Position numbers and translations under genes: made by a program. From Alphaproteobacteria bacterium casp-alpha6 (GTDB lineage Bacteria > Pseudomonadota > Alphaproteobacteria > Rhodobacterales > Rhodobacteraceae), in assembly GCA_001510135.1 (NCBI GenBank), contig LFER01000006.1:1-64000 (forward strand): a stretch of 64,000 nt of DNA, in the 5' to 3' direction. Shown piece by piece: positions 32,474 through 41,153 of this stretch. The notes beneath the pieces are model-generated. The model was not told the origin of the DNA, ran no database searches, and saw only the letters and a program-made list of their open reading frames with translations. Position 1 is the first letter of the stretch. Each line of letters starts with the position of its first letter.

Positions 32474-33727
32474 ATGATATCAGTTTTGTCAAATTCTTGG
32501 GCTCTTTTGCTGGGCATGCTTTTATTGATGTTAGGCAACGGGCTTCATGGCACCTTGATCGGTGTGCGTGGAGAAATCGAGCAGTTCACGACGTTTGAAA
32601 TGTCGATCGTGATGTCAGCCTATTTTGTTGGGTTCTTGGGCGCCAGCAGACTTGTACCAGATCTTATTCGCAGGGTTGGACATGTACGTGTTTTTGCAGC
32701 GCTTGGATCTTTCATATCTGCAGTTTTGATTATCTTCCCGCTGTTTGCGCATCCCATTGTCTGGACCCTTGGTCGACTTATCATTGGGTTTTGCTTTTGT
32801 GGGGTCTACATCGTCGCAGAAAGCTGGCTGAATAACGGAGCCAGCAACGATAACAGAGGCAAGGCACTGTCGCTTTACATGATTGTGCAAATGGCAGGTA
32901 TCGTCGCAGGACAGGGGCTTTTGCTTGTCGCCGATCCAGGCGGATATGTTCTGTTCATGGTAATTTCGATTTTGGTGTCTATCTCCTTTGCACCCATCCT
33001 TTTGTCAATCAGCCCGACACCAGCTTTCCAACGCACAAACCCTATGACGCTGAGCCAGCTCTATGTGTCGTCTCCACTTGGCTGTGTGGGAATGTTTCTT
33101 CTGGGGGGGGTATTCTCATCTCAGTTTGGAATGGCGGCAGTTTTTGGTGCTGCGGCGGACCTGCGGCTGGGGCAGATTTCCGCGTTTGTTGCCGCATTTT
33201 ATGTGGGCGCGATGGTTTTACAATATCCGATCGGCTGGTTCTCCGACCGAATGGATCGGCGTGTCTTAATTTCAATCGTCAGCGCAATGGGGGCACTGGC
33301 GGCGCTTGTCGGTATCTTTGGTTGGTTCAGTTTTCCGGTGCTGCTTGGTGCGGCATTTTTGATCGGGGGAATGTCAAATCCTCTTTATTCTTTGCTGATT
33401 GCCCATACCAATGATTTTTTAGATTACGAAGATATGGTGGCTGCCTCGAGCGGGCTTTTGTTTATAAATGGATTGGGGGCGATCAGTGGTCCATTGATCG
33501 TGGGGTGGGTGATGGATCGATTTGGCCCGTCTGGGTTCTTCCTAGTCATTGGAACACTTATGGGCGGGCTTACGATTTACGCACTTTATCGTATGACGCA
33601 ACGGGCCTCCGTTGCAGTGGAAGACACTGGCGTTTATGCGGCGGTGGCGCCAAGCGCTTCGCCGGTCGCATTGAAAATTGCGCAAGATTATGCCGTCGAT
33701 ATAGCTGGTGAGGAAGAAGAAGGATAA
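32474..33727 (+). CDS. MFS transporter, YcaD-like
   Basis: A 417-residue major facilitator with about 12 transmembrane segments and the loop motif DRMDRR between helices 8 and 9. The first loop region (LIGVRGEIEQFTTFEMSIVMSAYFVGF) resembles the YcaD group, whose substrates are not well known. I take the ATG at 32474 rather than the GTG ten codons earlier because the hydrophobic first helix starts directly after it. It stands alone between queA and the DUF924 gene. Confidence 0.85.
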   Translation: MISVLSNSWALLLGMLLLMLGNGLHGTLIGVRGEIEQFTTFEMSIVMSAYFVGFLGASRLVPDLIRRVGHVRVFAALGSFISAVLIIFPLFAHPIVWTLGRLIIGFCFCGVYIVAESWLNNGASNDNRGKALSLYMIVQMAGIVAGQGLLLVADPGGYVLFMVISILVSISFAPILLSISPTPAFQRTNPMTLSQLYVSSPLGCVGMFLLGGVFSSQFGMAAVFGAAADLRLGQISAFVAAFYVGAMVLQYPIGWFSDRMDRRVLISIVSAMGALAALVGIFGWFSFPVLLGAAFLIGGMSNPLYSLLIAHTNDFLDYEDMVAASSGLLFINGLGAISGPLIVGWVMDRFGPSGFFLVIGTLMGGLTIYALYRMTQRASVAVEDTGVYAAVAPSASPVALKIAQDYAVDIAGEEEEG

Positions 33728-33832
33728 CTATCCGAATGAAACAGTGTAATTGTTGCGTGTTTCTTTATCGTGACTGGGAAAACGCTTTGGCATGATTTAC
33801 TGAAATTTTGGTTGTTAACGAAGGTGAGCGGT

Positions 33833-34408
33833 ATGACACCAGATAATATTCTTAAGTTCTGGCTGGACGATATTGGAGAAAAGGGATGGTACGAGGCAGA
33901 CGTTGAATTAGACACAAAGATTAAAGAACGCTTTTATCAGAGCTGGATTGACCTTTGTGATGGATCGTTTGGACTTTGGCTCACCTATCCAAATGGTGCT
34001 TTGGCTTATATCATCCTAGCAGATCAGTTTTCCCGCAATATGTTTCGTGGCCACAAGAATGCATTTGCAACGGATCGAATGGGGGTAGCAGCGGCAAAAT
34101 CCGCTATAAAAAGAGGGTGGGATCTGCGCATTGACGAACCTGCAAGACAATTTTTTTACCTTCCTCTCATGCATTCAGAAAATTTGTCCGATCAAGATCG
34201 CTGTGTTCGGCTTGTTTTGGAAAGGATGCCACAAACGGGGTCTTCAACATTGGACCACGCAAAGGCCCACCGAGAGGTTATTCGTGAATTTGGTCGGTTT
34301 CCCTACCGCAACGATGCTTTGAAGCGTACCTATACCAATGCAGAGCGCGAATATCTTGCCAAAGGGGGCTACGGGTTTACGGTTCAAAAGTTTTTAAAGA
34401 CAACCTGA
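33833..34408 (+). CDS. DUF924 family protein
   Basis: A 191-residue alpha-helical cytoplasmic protein. The family signature is clear: ILKFWLDDIGEKGWY at the N-terminus, LADQFSRNMFRG in the middle and FGRFPYRNDALKR toward the end. DUF924 proteins have a TPR-like fold and no established function. The start ATG has AAGGTG upstream; 21 extra open codons before it are not family-like. A large palindrome follows, before lpd. Confidence 0.85.
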   Translation: MTPDNILKFWLDDIGEKGWYEADVELDTKIKERFYQSWIDLCDGSFGLWLTYPNGALAYIILADQFSRNMFRGHKNAFATDRMGVAAAKSAIKRGWDLRIDEPARQFFYLPLMHSENLSDQDRCVRLVLERMPQTGSSTLDHAKAHREVIREFGRFPYRNDALKRTYTNAEREYLAKGGYGFTVQKFLKTT

Positions 34409-34423
34409 CGAAAGCAGGATTGT

Positions 34424-34469
34424 ACTCCATTAAAAAATAGTTTAATATTAAACTGTTTTTTAATGGAGT
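34424..34469. repeat. 46-bp near-perfect palindrome covering the lpd ribosome-binding site
   Basis: The left arm (34424–34445, beginning ACTCCATTAAAAAAT) and the right arm (34448–34469, ending TTTTTTAATGGAGT) are 22-base inverted repeats around TA with one mismatch that is a T·G pair in RNA. The terminal GGAGT contains the SD of lpd, and its partner is ACTCC. As RNA it would be a long AU-rich hairpin hiding the SD. The U-run inside the right arm could also act as a terminator for the DUF924 gene. Confidence 0.85.
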
Positions 34470-34474
34470 TTGAC

Positions 34475-35869
34475 ATGTCTTCACATGCTTTCGATCTTGT
34501 AATTATTGGTGCTGGTCCGGGCGGGTATGTGGCTGCAATTCGCGCGGCACAATTGGGCCTGAACGTTGCCATTGTTGAGAGAGAAAACATGGGCGGCATT
34601 TGCCTCAATTGGGGATGTATTCCAACCAAAGCGATGTTGCGTTCTGCCGAAGTGCTTCACCTCATGCAGAGAGCCGGCGAATTTGGTCTGAGTGCGGAAA
34701 ATATTAACTATGACCTCCCGGCAGTCACGTCCCGTTCGCGCGCGGTGGCAAAACGGCTCAGTCAGGGTGTTGATTACCTGATGAAGAAAAACAAAGTCCC
34801 CGCCTTTATGGGGCAGGCGCGTTTGACAGGTTCTGACACCATTGAAGTGACCAGCGAAAAGGGTAAGGAAACTCTTAAGGCCAAAAATATTGTACTGGCC
34901 ACCGGCGCGCGTGCCCGCGAACTTCCCGGACTTGAGGCAGATGGTGATCTGGTTTGGACATACCGCAATGCACTGCAGCCCAAGCGCATGCCCAAAAAGC
35001 TTTTGGTAATTGGGTCTGGTGCCATCGGTATCGAATTTGCGAGCTTTTACAATACGCTGGGTGCAAAGACCACTGTTGTCGAAGTCATGGATCGCATCCT
35101 ACCGGTAGAAGACGCTGAAATCAGCGCATTTGCGCGCAAGCAGTTTGTGAAACATGGGATGAACATTCTTGAAAAAGCTGCCGTTAAAAAATTAGACCGC
35201 AAAAAGGGATCCGTGACCGCCCATATCGAACAGAATGGCAAAATCACAACTGAAGAGTTCGATACAGTGATCTCGGCCGTTGGAATTGTCGGAAATGTGG
35301 AAAACCTTGGGCTGGAGGCGTTGGGGATTGAAATTTCAAAATCTCATATCGTGACAGATGAATACTGCCGGACCTCTGTCAAAGGCATTTATGCAATTGG
35401 AGATATTGCCGGTGCGCCTTGGCTTGCCCACAAAGCCAGCCATGAAGGCGTTATGGTCGCGGAACTTATTGCAGGCGGTCATCCCCATCCCGTAAAACCT
35501 GAAAGCATCGCGGGCTGTACCTATTGCAACCCTCAGGTCGCATCGGTTGGATACACCGAGGAGAAAGCCAAAGCCGCAGGATATGAAGTTAAAGTTGGTC
35601 GCTTCCCCTTTGTCGGAAACGGCAAAGCAATTGCTCTTGGTGAACCCGAGGGTATGATCAAAACGGTTTTTGATGCTAAAACGGGGGAACTTCTTGGGGC
35701 ACATATGGTTGGCGCAGAAGTCACCGAGTTGATCCAAGGTTATGTGATCGGGCGCAAGCTGGAAACCACTGAACAGGATTTGATGGAAACGGTTTTCCCA
35801 CATCCAACGCTCTCGGAAATGATGCACGAAAGCGTATTGGATGCCTATGAGCGGGTAGTGCATATCTAA
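34475..35869 (+). CDS. lpdA: Dihydrolipoyl dehydrogenase
   Basis: A 464-residue FAD disulfide oxidoreductase. The FAD motif is IGAGPGGYVAAI, the redox-active pair is in GGICLNWGCIPTKAM, the NAD motif is IGSGAIGIEFASF, and the catalytic His-Glu is in PHPTLSEMMHES. It reoxidises lipoyl groups of 2-oxoacid dehydrogenases or the glycine cleavage system. No E1 or E2 gene is adjacent, so it is a stand-alone copy. The ATG at 34475 has GGAG 6 bp upstream inside a long palindrome, so its translation may be regulated. Confidence 0.96.
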   Translation: MSSHAFDLVIIGAGPGGYVAAIRAAQLGLNVAIVERENMGGICLNWGCIPTKAMLRSAEVLHLMQRAGEFGLSAENINYDLPAVTSRSRAVAKRLSQGVDYLMKKNKVPAFMGQARLTGSDTIEVTSEKGKETLKAKNIVLATGARARELPGLEADGDLVWTYRNALQPKRMPKKLLVIGSGAIGIEFASFYNTLGAKTTVVEVMDRILPVEDAEISAFARKQFVKHGMNILEKAAVKKLDRKKGSVTAHIEQNGKITTEEFDTVISAVGIVGNVENLGLEALGIEISKSHIVTDEYCRTSVKGIYAIGDIAGAPWLAHKASHEGVMVAELIAGGHPHPVKPESIAGCTYCNPQVASVGYTEEKAKAAGYEVKVGRFPFVGNGKAIALGEPEGMIKTVFDAKTGELLGAHMVGAEVTELIQGYVIGRKLETTEQDLMETVFPHPTLSEMMHESVLDAYERVVHI

Positions 35870-36173
35870 TCGGTCTGCGCAACATTTCTCGTGTCTTGTT
35901 CTGAACCGGTTGTCCGAAGTCAATCTGTGTGCCGGTAATTGCGCAGGCAGTCGATATCTATCGTGACCTGGCAACGGAGAGCTGTATCCGCACTTCTTTG
36001 GACTTGGAAAGCAATGTTACAGCATTTGACCGGTTTGTCGTTCTTTTGAAGGCACTACGCCGCTCCCATTTATTTTTTAATTCCTACCCGTTGGTATTGT
36101 TGATTAATTCATAAAATACCGCCGGAGCTTTTCTACTTCCTCTATCTTATTTGTATCAAAGAGGAGAAATGAC
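35870..36173. other. Intergenic region, no gene recognised
   Basis: These 304 bp between lpd and the GYD gene hold no credible frame. The last 80 bp are AT-rich (TTGTTGATTAATTCATAAAAT around 36100 broken by short GC stretches) and probably hold the GYD promoter. I see no terminator hairpin for lpd. Confidence 0.5.
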
Positions 36174-36503
36174 ATGGGAAAGTATCTGGTAAGAGCAAAC
36201 TATAATGGTTCGGGTTTTCAGGGAATGGTGTCGAACCCGTCTGATCGGGATCAGGCAATCCGGGGTGTTACATCCGCATTGGGCATTAGCGTTGATGCGC
36301 TTTATTTTTCGCCCTCCACGGGTGAAGCGATTATGATTGTTGACTCTGACCCAGACAAAAACGCGCGGCTTATGATGGTTGTTCTGTCGTCCGGAACATT
36401 CAGTGGCGGTTCAATGATCGATCTGCTTGAGATGGCAGACATGACACAAGCGATGAAGGACTCCGGCGCCTTAATCGGCAGTTATAAACCAACCACAGGT
36501 TAA
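36174..36503 (+). CDS. GYD-domain protein
   Basis: A 109-residue protein of the GYD family (COG4274), a small ferredoxin-like alpha/beta fold. The family-type N-terminus KYLVRANYNGSGFQGM is followed by ALGISVDALYFSPSTGEAIMIVD. Function is not known for the family. A strong SD (AGAGGAG) lies before the ATG and a good terminator follows 10 bp after the stop, so it is a single-gene unit. Confidence 0.82.
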   Translation: MGKYLVRANYNGSGFQGMVSNPSDRDQAIRGVTSALGISVDALYFSPSTGEAIMIVDSDPDKNARLMMVVLSSGTFSGGSMIDLLEMADMTQAMKDSGALIGSYKPTTG

Positions 36504-36513
36504 AAAATATGCT

Positions 36514-36550
36514 GAGACGCAATGTTCTTCTATTGCGTCTCTTTCCTTTT
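36514..36550 (+). terminator. Rho-independent terminator after the GYD gene
   Basis: GAGACGCAAT (36514–36523) pairs perfectly with ATTGCGTCTC (36532–36541) around an eight-base loop, followed by TTTCCTTTT. Confidence 0.85.
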
Positions 36551-36688
36551 AAACCGGGCTTCATCTCTGTAGCGAGTTGGATAAAATGTTTTTATTTCTA
36601 TGACTGACGGCTTTATAGAGCCCAAAATACTGGTCACCGCCCCCTTTTCGTTAATATAAATTCTTAAACAAAGTTTTGGAGAAACACC

Positions 36689-37708
36689 ATGTCCTCACGG
36701 GCCAACAGACCACCAATGGGCATCGCCACGCAGACGAGCTTTGAAAACAAAATCGCATATGCCGAATTTTTGAGGCAATTTGAAAATGGGGTGACAACAC
36801 AGGTTGACGCGTCAGCTCCCCTTTTATTCGATCCGAAAGCACAGATTAACGCCAGTCACCCGATTAACCGTGCCACAGAGGGAACAGGTTATTTTGACGA
36901 TATCATCTACCCCATTTCAAAGGCCTTTGAAGGGGTAAGGCGTCAAAACTATATTCTGCTCTCGGGTGAGTATTTGGGCAGCGAATGGGTCACGTCAACG
37001 GGGTATTTTTACGGCCATTTCAAGCAGCCGCTTTTCGGTATTCCGCCAAGCCACATACTTGCATTTCTGCGGTTTGGCGAATTTCATAAAATGGAATTTG
37101 GTAAGATAACGGAAACTTACGTCTACCTTGGTCTTGCTGAATTGATCATTGCGCTCGGGATGTGGCCCTTGGCGCAAAGTCAGGGATACGAAGGTACTGT
37201 GCCGGGGCCTGCGACACAGGATGGTATTCTTCTGCAAAGGAGTGACCCGTCGGTTTCTCGGACAAGTGCCGATTTGGTGGAGGGGATGTTAAAGCTGCTC
37301 ACAACCAAAGATGCGGCATGGCGCCCGTATTGGGATGAGCGCATGGTCTGGTATGGACCGGGTGGATTGGGAAGCTATGCCACTGTTGACGCATTCGACG
37401 CATTTCAGCGTCCGTTTGAAACAACCTTTCCCGGTTGGGGCGATGGCAAAGAGGAAGGCATTTCCGGAGTGGGCGCAGATTGTAAAGCCGGTGATGGCGA
37501 TTATGCCTTTTTACATGGTTGGAAGATGATCACCGGTATTCATGTGAAACCGTTCTTGGGGATTGAACCAACTGGCACCCGCATTTTCATGCGCGATTGT
37601 GATTGGTGGCGCTGTGCAAATGGGAAGATTATTGAAAACTGGTGCATGTTAGATACGCTGCATCTGGTGCTGCAACTGGGCAGGGATGTCATAAGCGAAA
37701 TCTCTTAA
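36689..37708 (+). CDS. Duplicated SnoaL/NTF2-like protein
   Basis: A 339-residue protein made of two related NTF2-like halves. The first half ends with PLFGIPPSHILAFLRFGEFH and then GKITETYVYLGLAELI. The second half has PFLGIEPTGTRIFMRDCDWW and then GKIIENWCMLDTLHLV. The shared order shows an internal duplication. SnoaL-like proteins include polyketide cyclases and ester cyclases, but many are uncharacterised and none of these halves shows a diagnostic catalytic set that I can name. No signal peptide is seen. It stands alone. Confidence 0.75.
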   Translation: MSSRANRPPMGIATQTSFENKIAYAEFLRQFENGVTTQVDASAPLLFDPKAQINASHPINRATEGTGYFDDIIYPISKAFEGVRRQNYILLSGEYLGSEWVTSTGYFYGHFKQPLFGIPPSHILAFLRFGEFHKMEFGKITETYVYLGLAELIIALGMWPLAQSQGYEGTVPGPATQDGILLQRSDPSVSRTSADLVEGMLKLLTTKDAAWRPYWDERMVWYGPGGLGSYATVDAFDAFQRPFETTFPGWGDGKEEGISGVGADCKAGDGDYAFLHGWKMITGIHVKPFLGIEPTGTRIFMRDCDWWRCANGKIIENWCMLDTLHLVLQLGRDVISEIS

Positions 37709-37730
37709 CGCCCTTTGATCATCGCACAGC

Positions 37731-37756
37731 AAAAAAAGCCAACAGCCGTTTGGCTT
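37731..37756 (-). terminator. Terminator on the minus strand after the EF-hand gene
   Basis: On the minus strand AAGCCAA and TTGGCTT form a seven-pair stem with a seven-base loop, followed by a run of T (37731–37737). It lies about 185 bp beyond the stop of the minus-strand EF-hand gene. It can also stop weak read-through from the plus-strand SnoaL-like gene. Confidence 0.65.
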
Positions 37757-37939
37757 AGTCTTCTTCACAATTTTAATCGCTGCCCGCCTAAAATATGGGG
37801 CGCATTTAGAGGAAACACCAAGGGTAGAATCTGACAACCAGCAACCCTTGGCTTATTGTCGCGCTCTCGTCAGACTGCCGTTCAGACGACCAAATCTGTG
37901 ACAAAACGATTTTGTATCTGTGTTTTGGCGGCGGAACGT

Positions 37940-38416
37940 TTAATTCATTGGACGCAGCGCCGACCTCAGCGAGACGTTTATGATCGAATGTTTGAGCAAT
38001 TCATCTTTGGATAAACGCCCGTCACGATCCTCATCTGCTTGGAAAAAATCAGCTGTTATGCCTTTGCGCTGTTCATCGCGGCTCAGGATCCAATTGTCTG
38101 ATCTGTCCCAGAGGTCAAAGACGACTTTGCGTGCCGTTTCATAGGCTTGCTCGCGCCCTGTTTCTACTGCGACATCTTCCATCCCGAAACCCCAAGTTGA
38201 AAATTCTTGCCAAGTCAGGTTGCCGTTGTCATCGGCGTCCATTGAGACAAAGATATTTTCCGCTTGGTTGAGTTGCTCTTCAAGGCTCGCATAACCGTCG
38301 CCATTTTCGTCAACCCCCAGAAAGGCAAGCGTTGCAAGACGGCGGCCTTCTGTTTCTGAAGATACGGCAGAGGCCATAAAGCCAATACCCATCGCGATCA
38401 AAAGAATTTTTTTCAT
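37940..38416 (-). CDS. Secreted EF-hand protein
   Basis: A 158-residue exported protein. A signal peptide (about residues 1–20, MKKILLIAMGIGFMASAVSS) precedes EF-hand-like loops: DENGDGYASLEE, DADDNGNLTWQE, a degenerate DRSDNWILSRDE and DEDRDGRLSKDE. Three loops have good Ca2+ ligand patterns. It is likely a periplasmic calcium-binding protein. AAGGGA lies before the ATG. Two stacked hairpins occupy the sequence just upstream of the start. Confidence 0.85.
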   Translation of the reverse strand: MKKILLIAMGIGFMASAVSSETEGRRLATLAFLGVDENGDGYASLEEQLNQAENIFVSMDADDNGNLTWQEFSTWGFGMEDVAVETGREQAYETARKVVFDLWDRSDNWILSRDEQRKGITADFFQADEDRDGRLSKDELLKHSIINVSLRSALRPMN

Positions 38417-38434
38417 GTGTCATCCCTTTCTTCT

Positions 38435-38494
38435 GCAGGGGCAACCCTGCAACTTCGTAAAACCCACCAAAAAGGTGTTTTGCACAAAGTTGCA
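38435..38494 (-). repeat. Two adjacent hairpins upstream of the EF-hand gene
   Basis: GCAGGG (38435–38440) pairs with CCCTGC (38445–38450) around four bases. Directly beside it TGCAACTT (38448–38455) pairs with AAGTTGCA (38487–38494), enclosing CACC/GGTG and AAAA/TTTT pairs. The two share TGC, so they are partly exclusive. They lie between the methyltransferase stop and the EF-hand start on the same strand, so they may be a terminator, attenuator or leader structure. Confidence 0.55.
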
Positions 38495-38548
38495 AGGTGA
38501 AAATGGCTCCCCAAAATCACAAGTGTTCGTGATTTGGCAGAAAAAAGC

Positions 38549-39604
38549 TTATCCGCGGCGGCGTCCGCCGCGCCGACCACCCCGACCACCGATGTCACCA
38601 CCAGCACCTGCCGGTTTATTGAAATGGATCCAAGCACCGCCATGCGGATCATTATTCGTCAAAAGATTGGCAGCGCGAATGGCTTCCATTTCTTTGCCGG
38701 GACGCGATAAGGTAGATCCCAGTCCAAAAAGCGTCACAAAGGTTTCATCATCTATATCTTCCGGTAAGAGAATTCCTTTGGCGAGGCATTCGTCTTTCTT
38801 CTCTTGGATTGCCTTTTGTGTAACGGGCAAAGCAACAGGGTTCATAATGGCCGAGGTCATCCCCGCACCCATGGCCATGGGGAGAAAGGCATTGTTAATG
38901 CCGTGCCGATTGGGAAGTCCAAAGGACACGTTGGACGCGCCACAGGTGGTGTTAACCCCAAGTTCTTCACGAAGTTTTCGCACCAGTGTAAACACTTGTT
39001 GTCCAGCTGTTGCCATTGCACCTATGGGCATGACCAGCGGATCGACCACGATATCATGGGCAGGAATGCCAAAATCTGCAGCACGTTCCACAATTTTTTT
39101 GGCAACCGCAAAGCGGACCTCTGGGTCTTCGGAAATGCCGGTGTCGTCGTTTGAAATTGCCACAACGGGAACATTATATTTTTTGACCAGCGGCAGAACA
39201 AATTCTAGCCGCTCTTCTTCGCCGGTGACAGAATTCAAAAGCGGGCGCCCCTTGGCAGTTTGAAGCCCCATGTCCAGCGCTTCAGGAACGGAGCTGTCGA
39301 TGCAAAGAGGAATATCGGTGAGACCTTGAACCAGCTCAATCATCTTCTTCATGAGAGGGGGTTCGGTTTCATTGGGATTTGGGTTTGAATTATATACCAC
39401 GCCCGCGTTTATATCGAGAATATTGGCCCCCGCTGCGACTTGGGCAAGGGCATCTTTTTCTACGGTAGAAAAGTCACCTGCCTCAAGTTCGGCGGCAAGC
39501 TTTTTGCGTCCCGTCGGATTGATCCGTTCACCTATGACGCAGAAAGGTTGGTCAAATCCGATAATGGCGGTCTGCGTCGCAGACTCTACAACGGTACGTG
39601 TCAT
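38549..39604 (-). CDS. Methyltetrahydrofolate methyltransferase-like (DHPS/MtrH fold)
   Basis: A 351-residue pterin-binding TIM-barrel protein. Conserved blocks are IGERINPTGRKKL, ANILDINAGV, PLCIDSSVPEALD and GASNVSFGLPNRHG, as in methyl-THF:corrinoid methyltransferases (MtgA and the pterin domain of MetH). The C-terminus ends in an unusual Gly/Arg-rich tail (about residues 338–351). It is downstream of a MetF-like reductase by 12 bp, so the pair can link methyl-THF and a corrinoid methyl carrier. No corrinoid protein is in the window. This pattern is typical of roseobacters that demethylate betaines, which is an inference. Confidence 0.85.
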   Translation of the reverse strand: MTRTVVESATQTAIIGFDQPFCVIGERINPTGRKKLAAELEAGDFSTVEKDALAQVAAGANILDINAGVVYNSNPNPNETEPPLMKKMIELVQGLTDIPLCIDSSVPEALDMGLQTAKGRPLLNSVTGEEERLEFVLPLVKKYNVPVVAISNDDTGISEDPEVRFAVAKKIVERAADFGIPAHDIVVDPLVMPIGAMATAGQQVFTLVRKLREELGVNTTCGASNVSFGLPNRHGINNAFLPMAMGAGMTSAIMNPVALPVTQKAIQEKKDECLAKGILLPEDIDDETFVTLFGLGSTLSRPGKEMEAIRAANLLTNNDPHGGAWIHFNKPAGAGGDIGGRGGRRGGRRRG

Positions 39605-39616
39605 ATATGTGGTCCT

Positions 39617-40543
39617 TTAGGATTGAGAAGCTGGAACGCCTGCGCGTCCGCCATGGTCGGTGACCCAAGTGGCATTGGTCTTAATCCCTCCAAGCGGGAA
39701 AAAGTGAACTTGGTCAATGTTGAAATCAGGGTTTTGTGCCTTATGTTCAGCCAGCGCGTTTAGGACTTCGACCGGTTCATACGGCAAAAGAAGTTTGGTG
39801 ACGTCCATTGCCCGTTTTTGCAGCACTTTCAAAGATGGCCCCACGCCACAGGCGATTGCAAATTTGATCAATGTCTGAAGCTTTGCCGGCCCAGCGATCC
39901 CAATATGAACGGGAATATCAATGCCTGACGCCTTAAGCCCATTTGCCCAGTCAATGATAGGACCTGCCTCAAACGCAAATTGCGTGGCAAGGGCCATTTT
40001 TGCATCGGTACGTTCAGAGAAATGTTGTTTCCACGACAGGGCGGCATCGACATTTTTGCGTGACCCGTCAGGATCAATGTCTTTGTTCCCTTCAGGGTGT
40101 CCTGCCACATGGAGGCGTGTAAACCCCTTTGCACCAAAAAGGCCTGTTTCCAGAAGCTGCATAGAACTATCAAAGTCGCCATGTGGTGTGGTAACCCCTC
40201 CGGCCAAAAGCAAAGCTTGGTTCACGCCTGCTTCGGCCTGATACATGTCGATCCAGTTTTCAAGCGTTGCTTTATCTTTAATAATGCGGGCTGGAAAATG
40301 GGGCATAACAGCGTAGCCTTCTGAGGCCAAACGTGCCGCCGTTTTTACCATATCTTCTATGGGCGTCCCTTCAATATGAGCTATGTAAACGCGGGTCCCT
40401 TTCGGAAGAATATCTTGAAAATTCTCAATTTTTTCCGCTGTACGTGGCATGACTTCTATCGAATAGCCCTGCAGAAAACGTTCAAGCTCTGGGGAGGTTT
40501 CAACCAGATCTACCGGTTTGCGTTTGAAATTCAGCAATGCCAT
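39617..40543 (-). CDS. Methylenetetrahydrofolate reductase-like protein
   Basis: A 308-residue TIM-barrel protein related to MetF. It keeps family-type segments such as VEVMPRTAEKIENF-like and LLLAGGVTTPHGDFDSSM, THxEG-type surroundings and QFAFEAGPIIDWANGL, but is divergent from E. coli MetF. It would interconvert methylene- and methyl-THF using FAD. The start is the ATG preceded by AGGAG; eight more codons upstream are open. It lies between the virulence-factor-domain gene and the methyltransferase gene, forming a three-gene C1 operon. Confidence 0.82.
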   Translation of the reverse strand: MALLNFKRKPVDLVETSPELERFLQGYSIEVMPRTAEKIENFQDILPKGTRVYIAHIEGTPIEDMVKTAARLASEGYAVMPHFPARIIKDKATLENWIDMYQAEAGVNQALLLAGGVTTPHGDFDSSMQLLETGLFGAKGFTRLHVAGHPEGNKDIDPDGSRKNVDAALSWKQHFSERTDAKMALATQFAFEAGPIIDWANGLKASGIDIPVHIGIAGPAKLQTLIKFAIACGVGPSLKVLQKRAMDVTKLLLPYEPVEVLNALAEHKAQNPDFNIDQVHFFPLGGIKTNATWVTDHGGRAGVPASQS

Positions 40544-40566
40544 CAACCGTCTCCTAATTTGCCACA

Positions 40567-40869
40567 TCAGCTTTGTGCGTGACCATGATTTTCAATGAGC
40601 CCTAAAATACGGGCTTTGTCGTATTCTGTTTCAAGCCGATTGGCCTCTCGTTCTGCGACGTCCTCTGCATCCCCCTCAACAGAATAGGGCGCGGCTTTGC
40701 GCCATTGTGTGAGGTAATCATCGGTTCCTGCCATGCCTGCCCGCATAGCAGCCATATCAATCGCCTGCTCAAACCGTTCCGCCAATTGACGTTTGGAACC
40801 ACGGCGGCCTTTGCCAACGATGACTTGCGCGGGAATATCGCGCCAATAAACGATGGTGACTTCGGGCAT
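40567..40869 (-). CDS. Virulence-factor-domain protein (PF13769-type)
   Basis: A 100-residue protein with the family opening VTIVYWRDIPAQVIVGKGRRG and then RFEQAIDMAAMRAG, ending in a Glu-rich helix. The family name comes from a pathogen screen and is not a proven function. In Rhodobacterales it often sits with methyl-THF genes, as here, 23 bp upstream of the MetF-like gene. A structural or accessory role for C1 transfer is a guess from context. Confidence 0.78.
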   Translation of the reverse strand: MPEVTIVYWRDIPAQVIVGKGRRGSKRQLAERFEQAIDMAAMRAGMAGTDDYLTQWRKAAPYSVEGDAEDVAEREANRLETEYDKARILGLIENHGHAQS

Positions 40870-41153
40870 GTTTCGAATCCTCGTAAAACTGCGCTGTTTC
40901 TAGGGCAGGCGGATCACCTGCTTGTGTCGAATATCGACAAATGCGCGTCATTGAGCGACCTTAGCGTGAATATTCGTCAGATCCGAGAGGGGACAAAGGT
41001 CAAAATCGTCAGCATAATTATGAATTCTATTCTTCAACCCCAGAACTGACATTTTTTCACCATCTTTAACAAAAATATTCTAAGTCTTGTCTTGCGACCT
41101 TTTGACATCGGGCATAACGTGAGAGGAAGCATTTTGATTGGAGGGCGTGACAT

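Noticed and set aside
35336-35974. 212-codon minus-strand frame
   Set aside because: Antisense to the conserved C-terminal half of lpd.
35929-36114. 61-codon plus-strand frame between lpd and the GYD gene
   Set aside because: No SD or family pattern; too short to stand alone.
38415-39263. 282-codon plus-strand frame
   Set aside because: Antisense to the methyltransferase gene; Ser/Pro-rich composition typical of a shadow frame.
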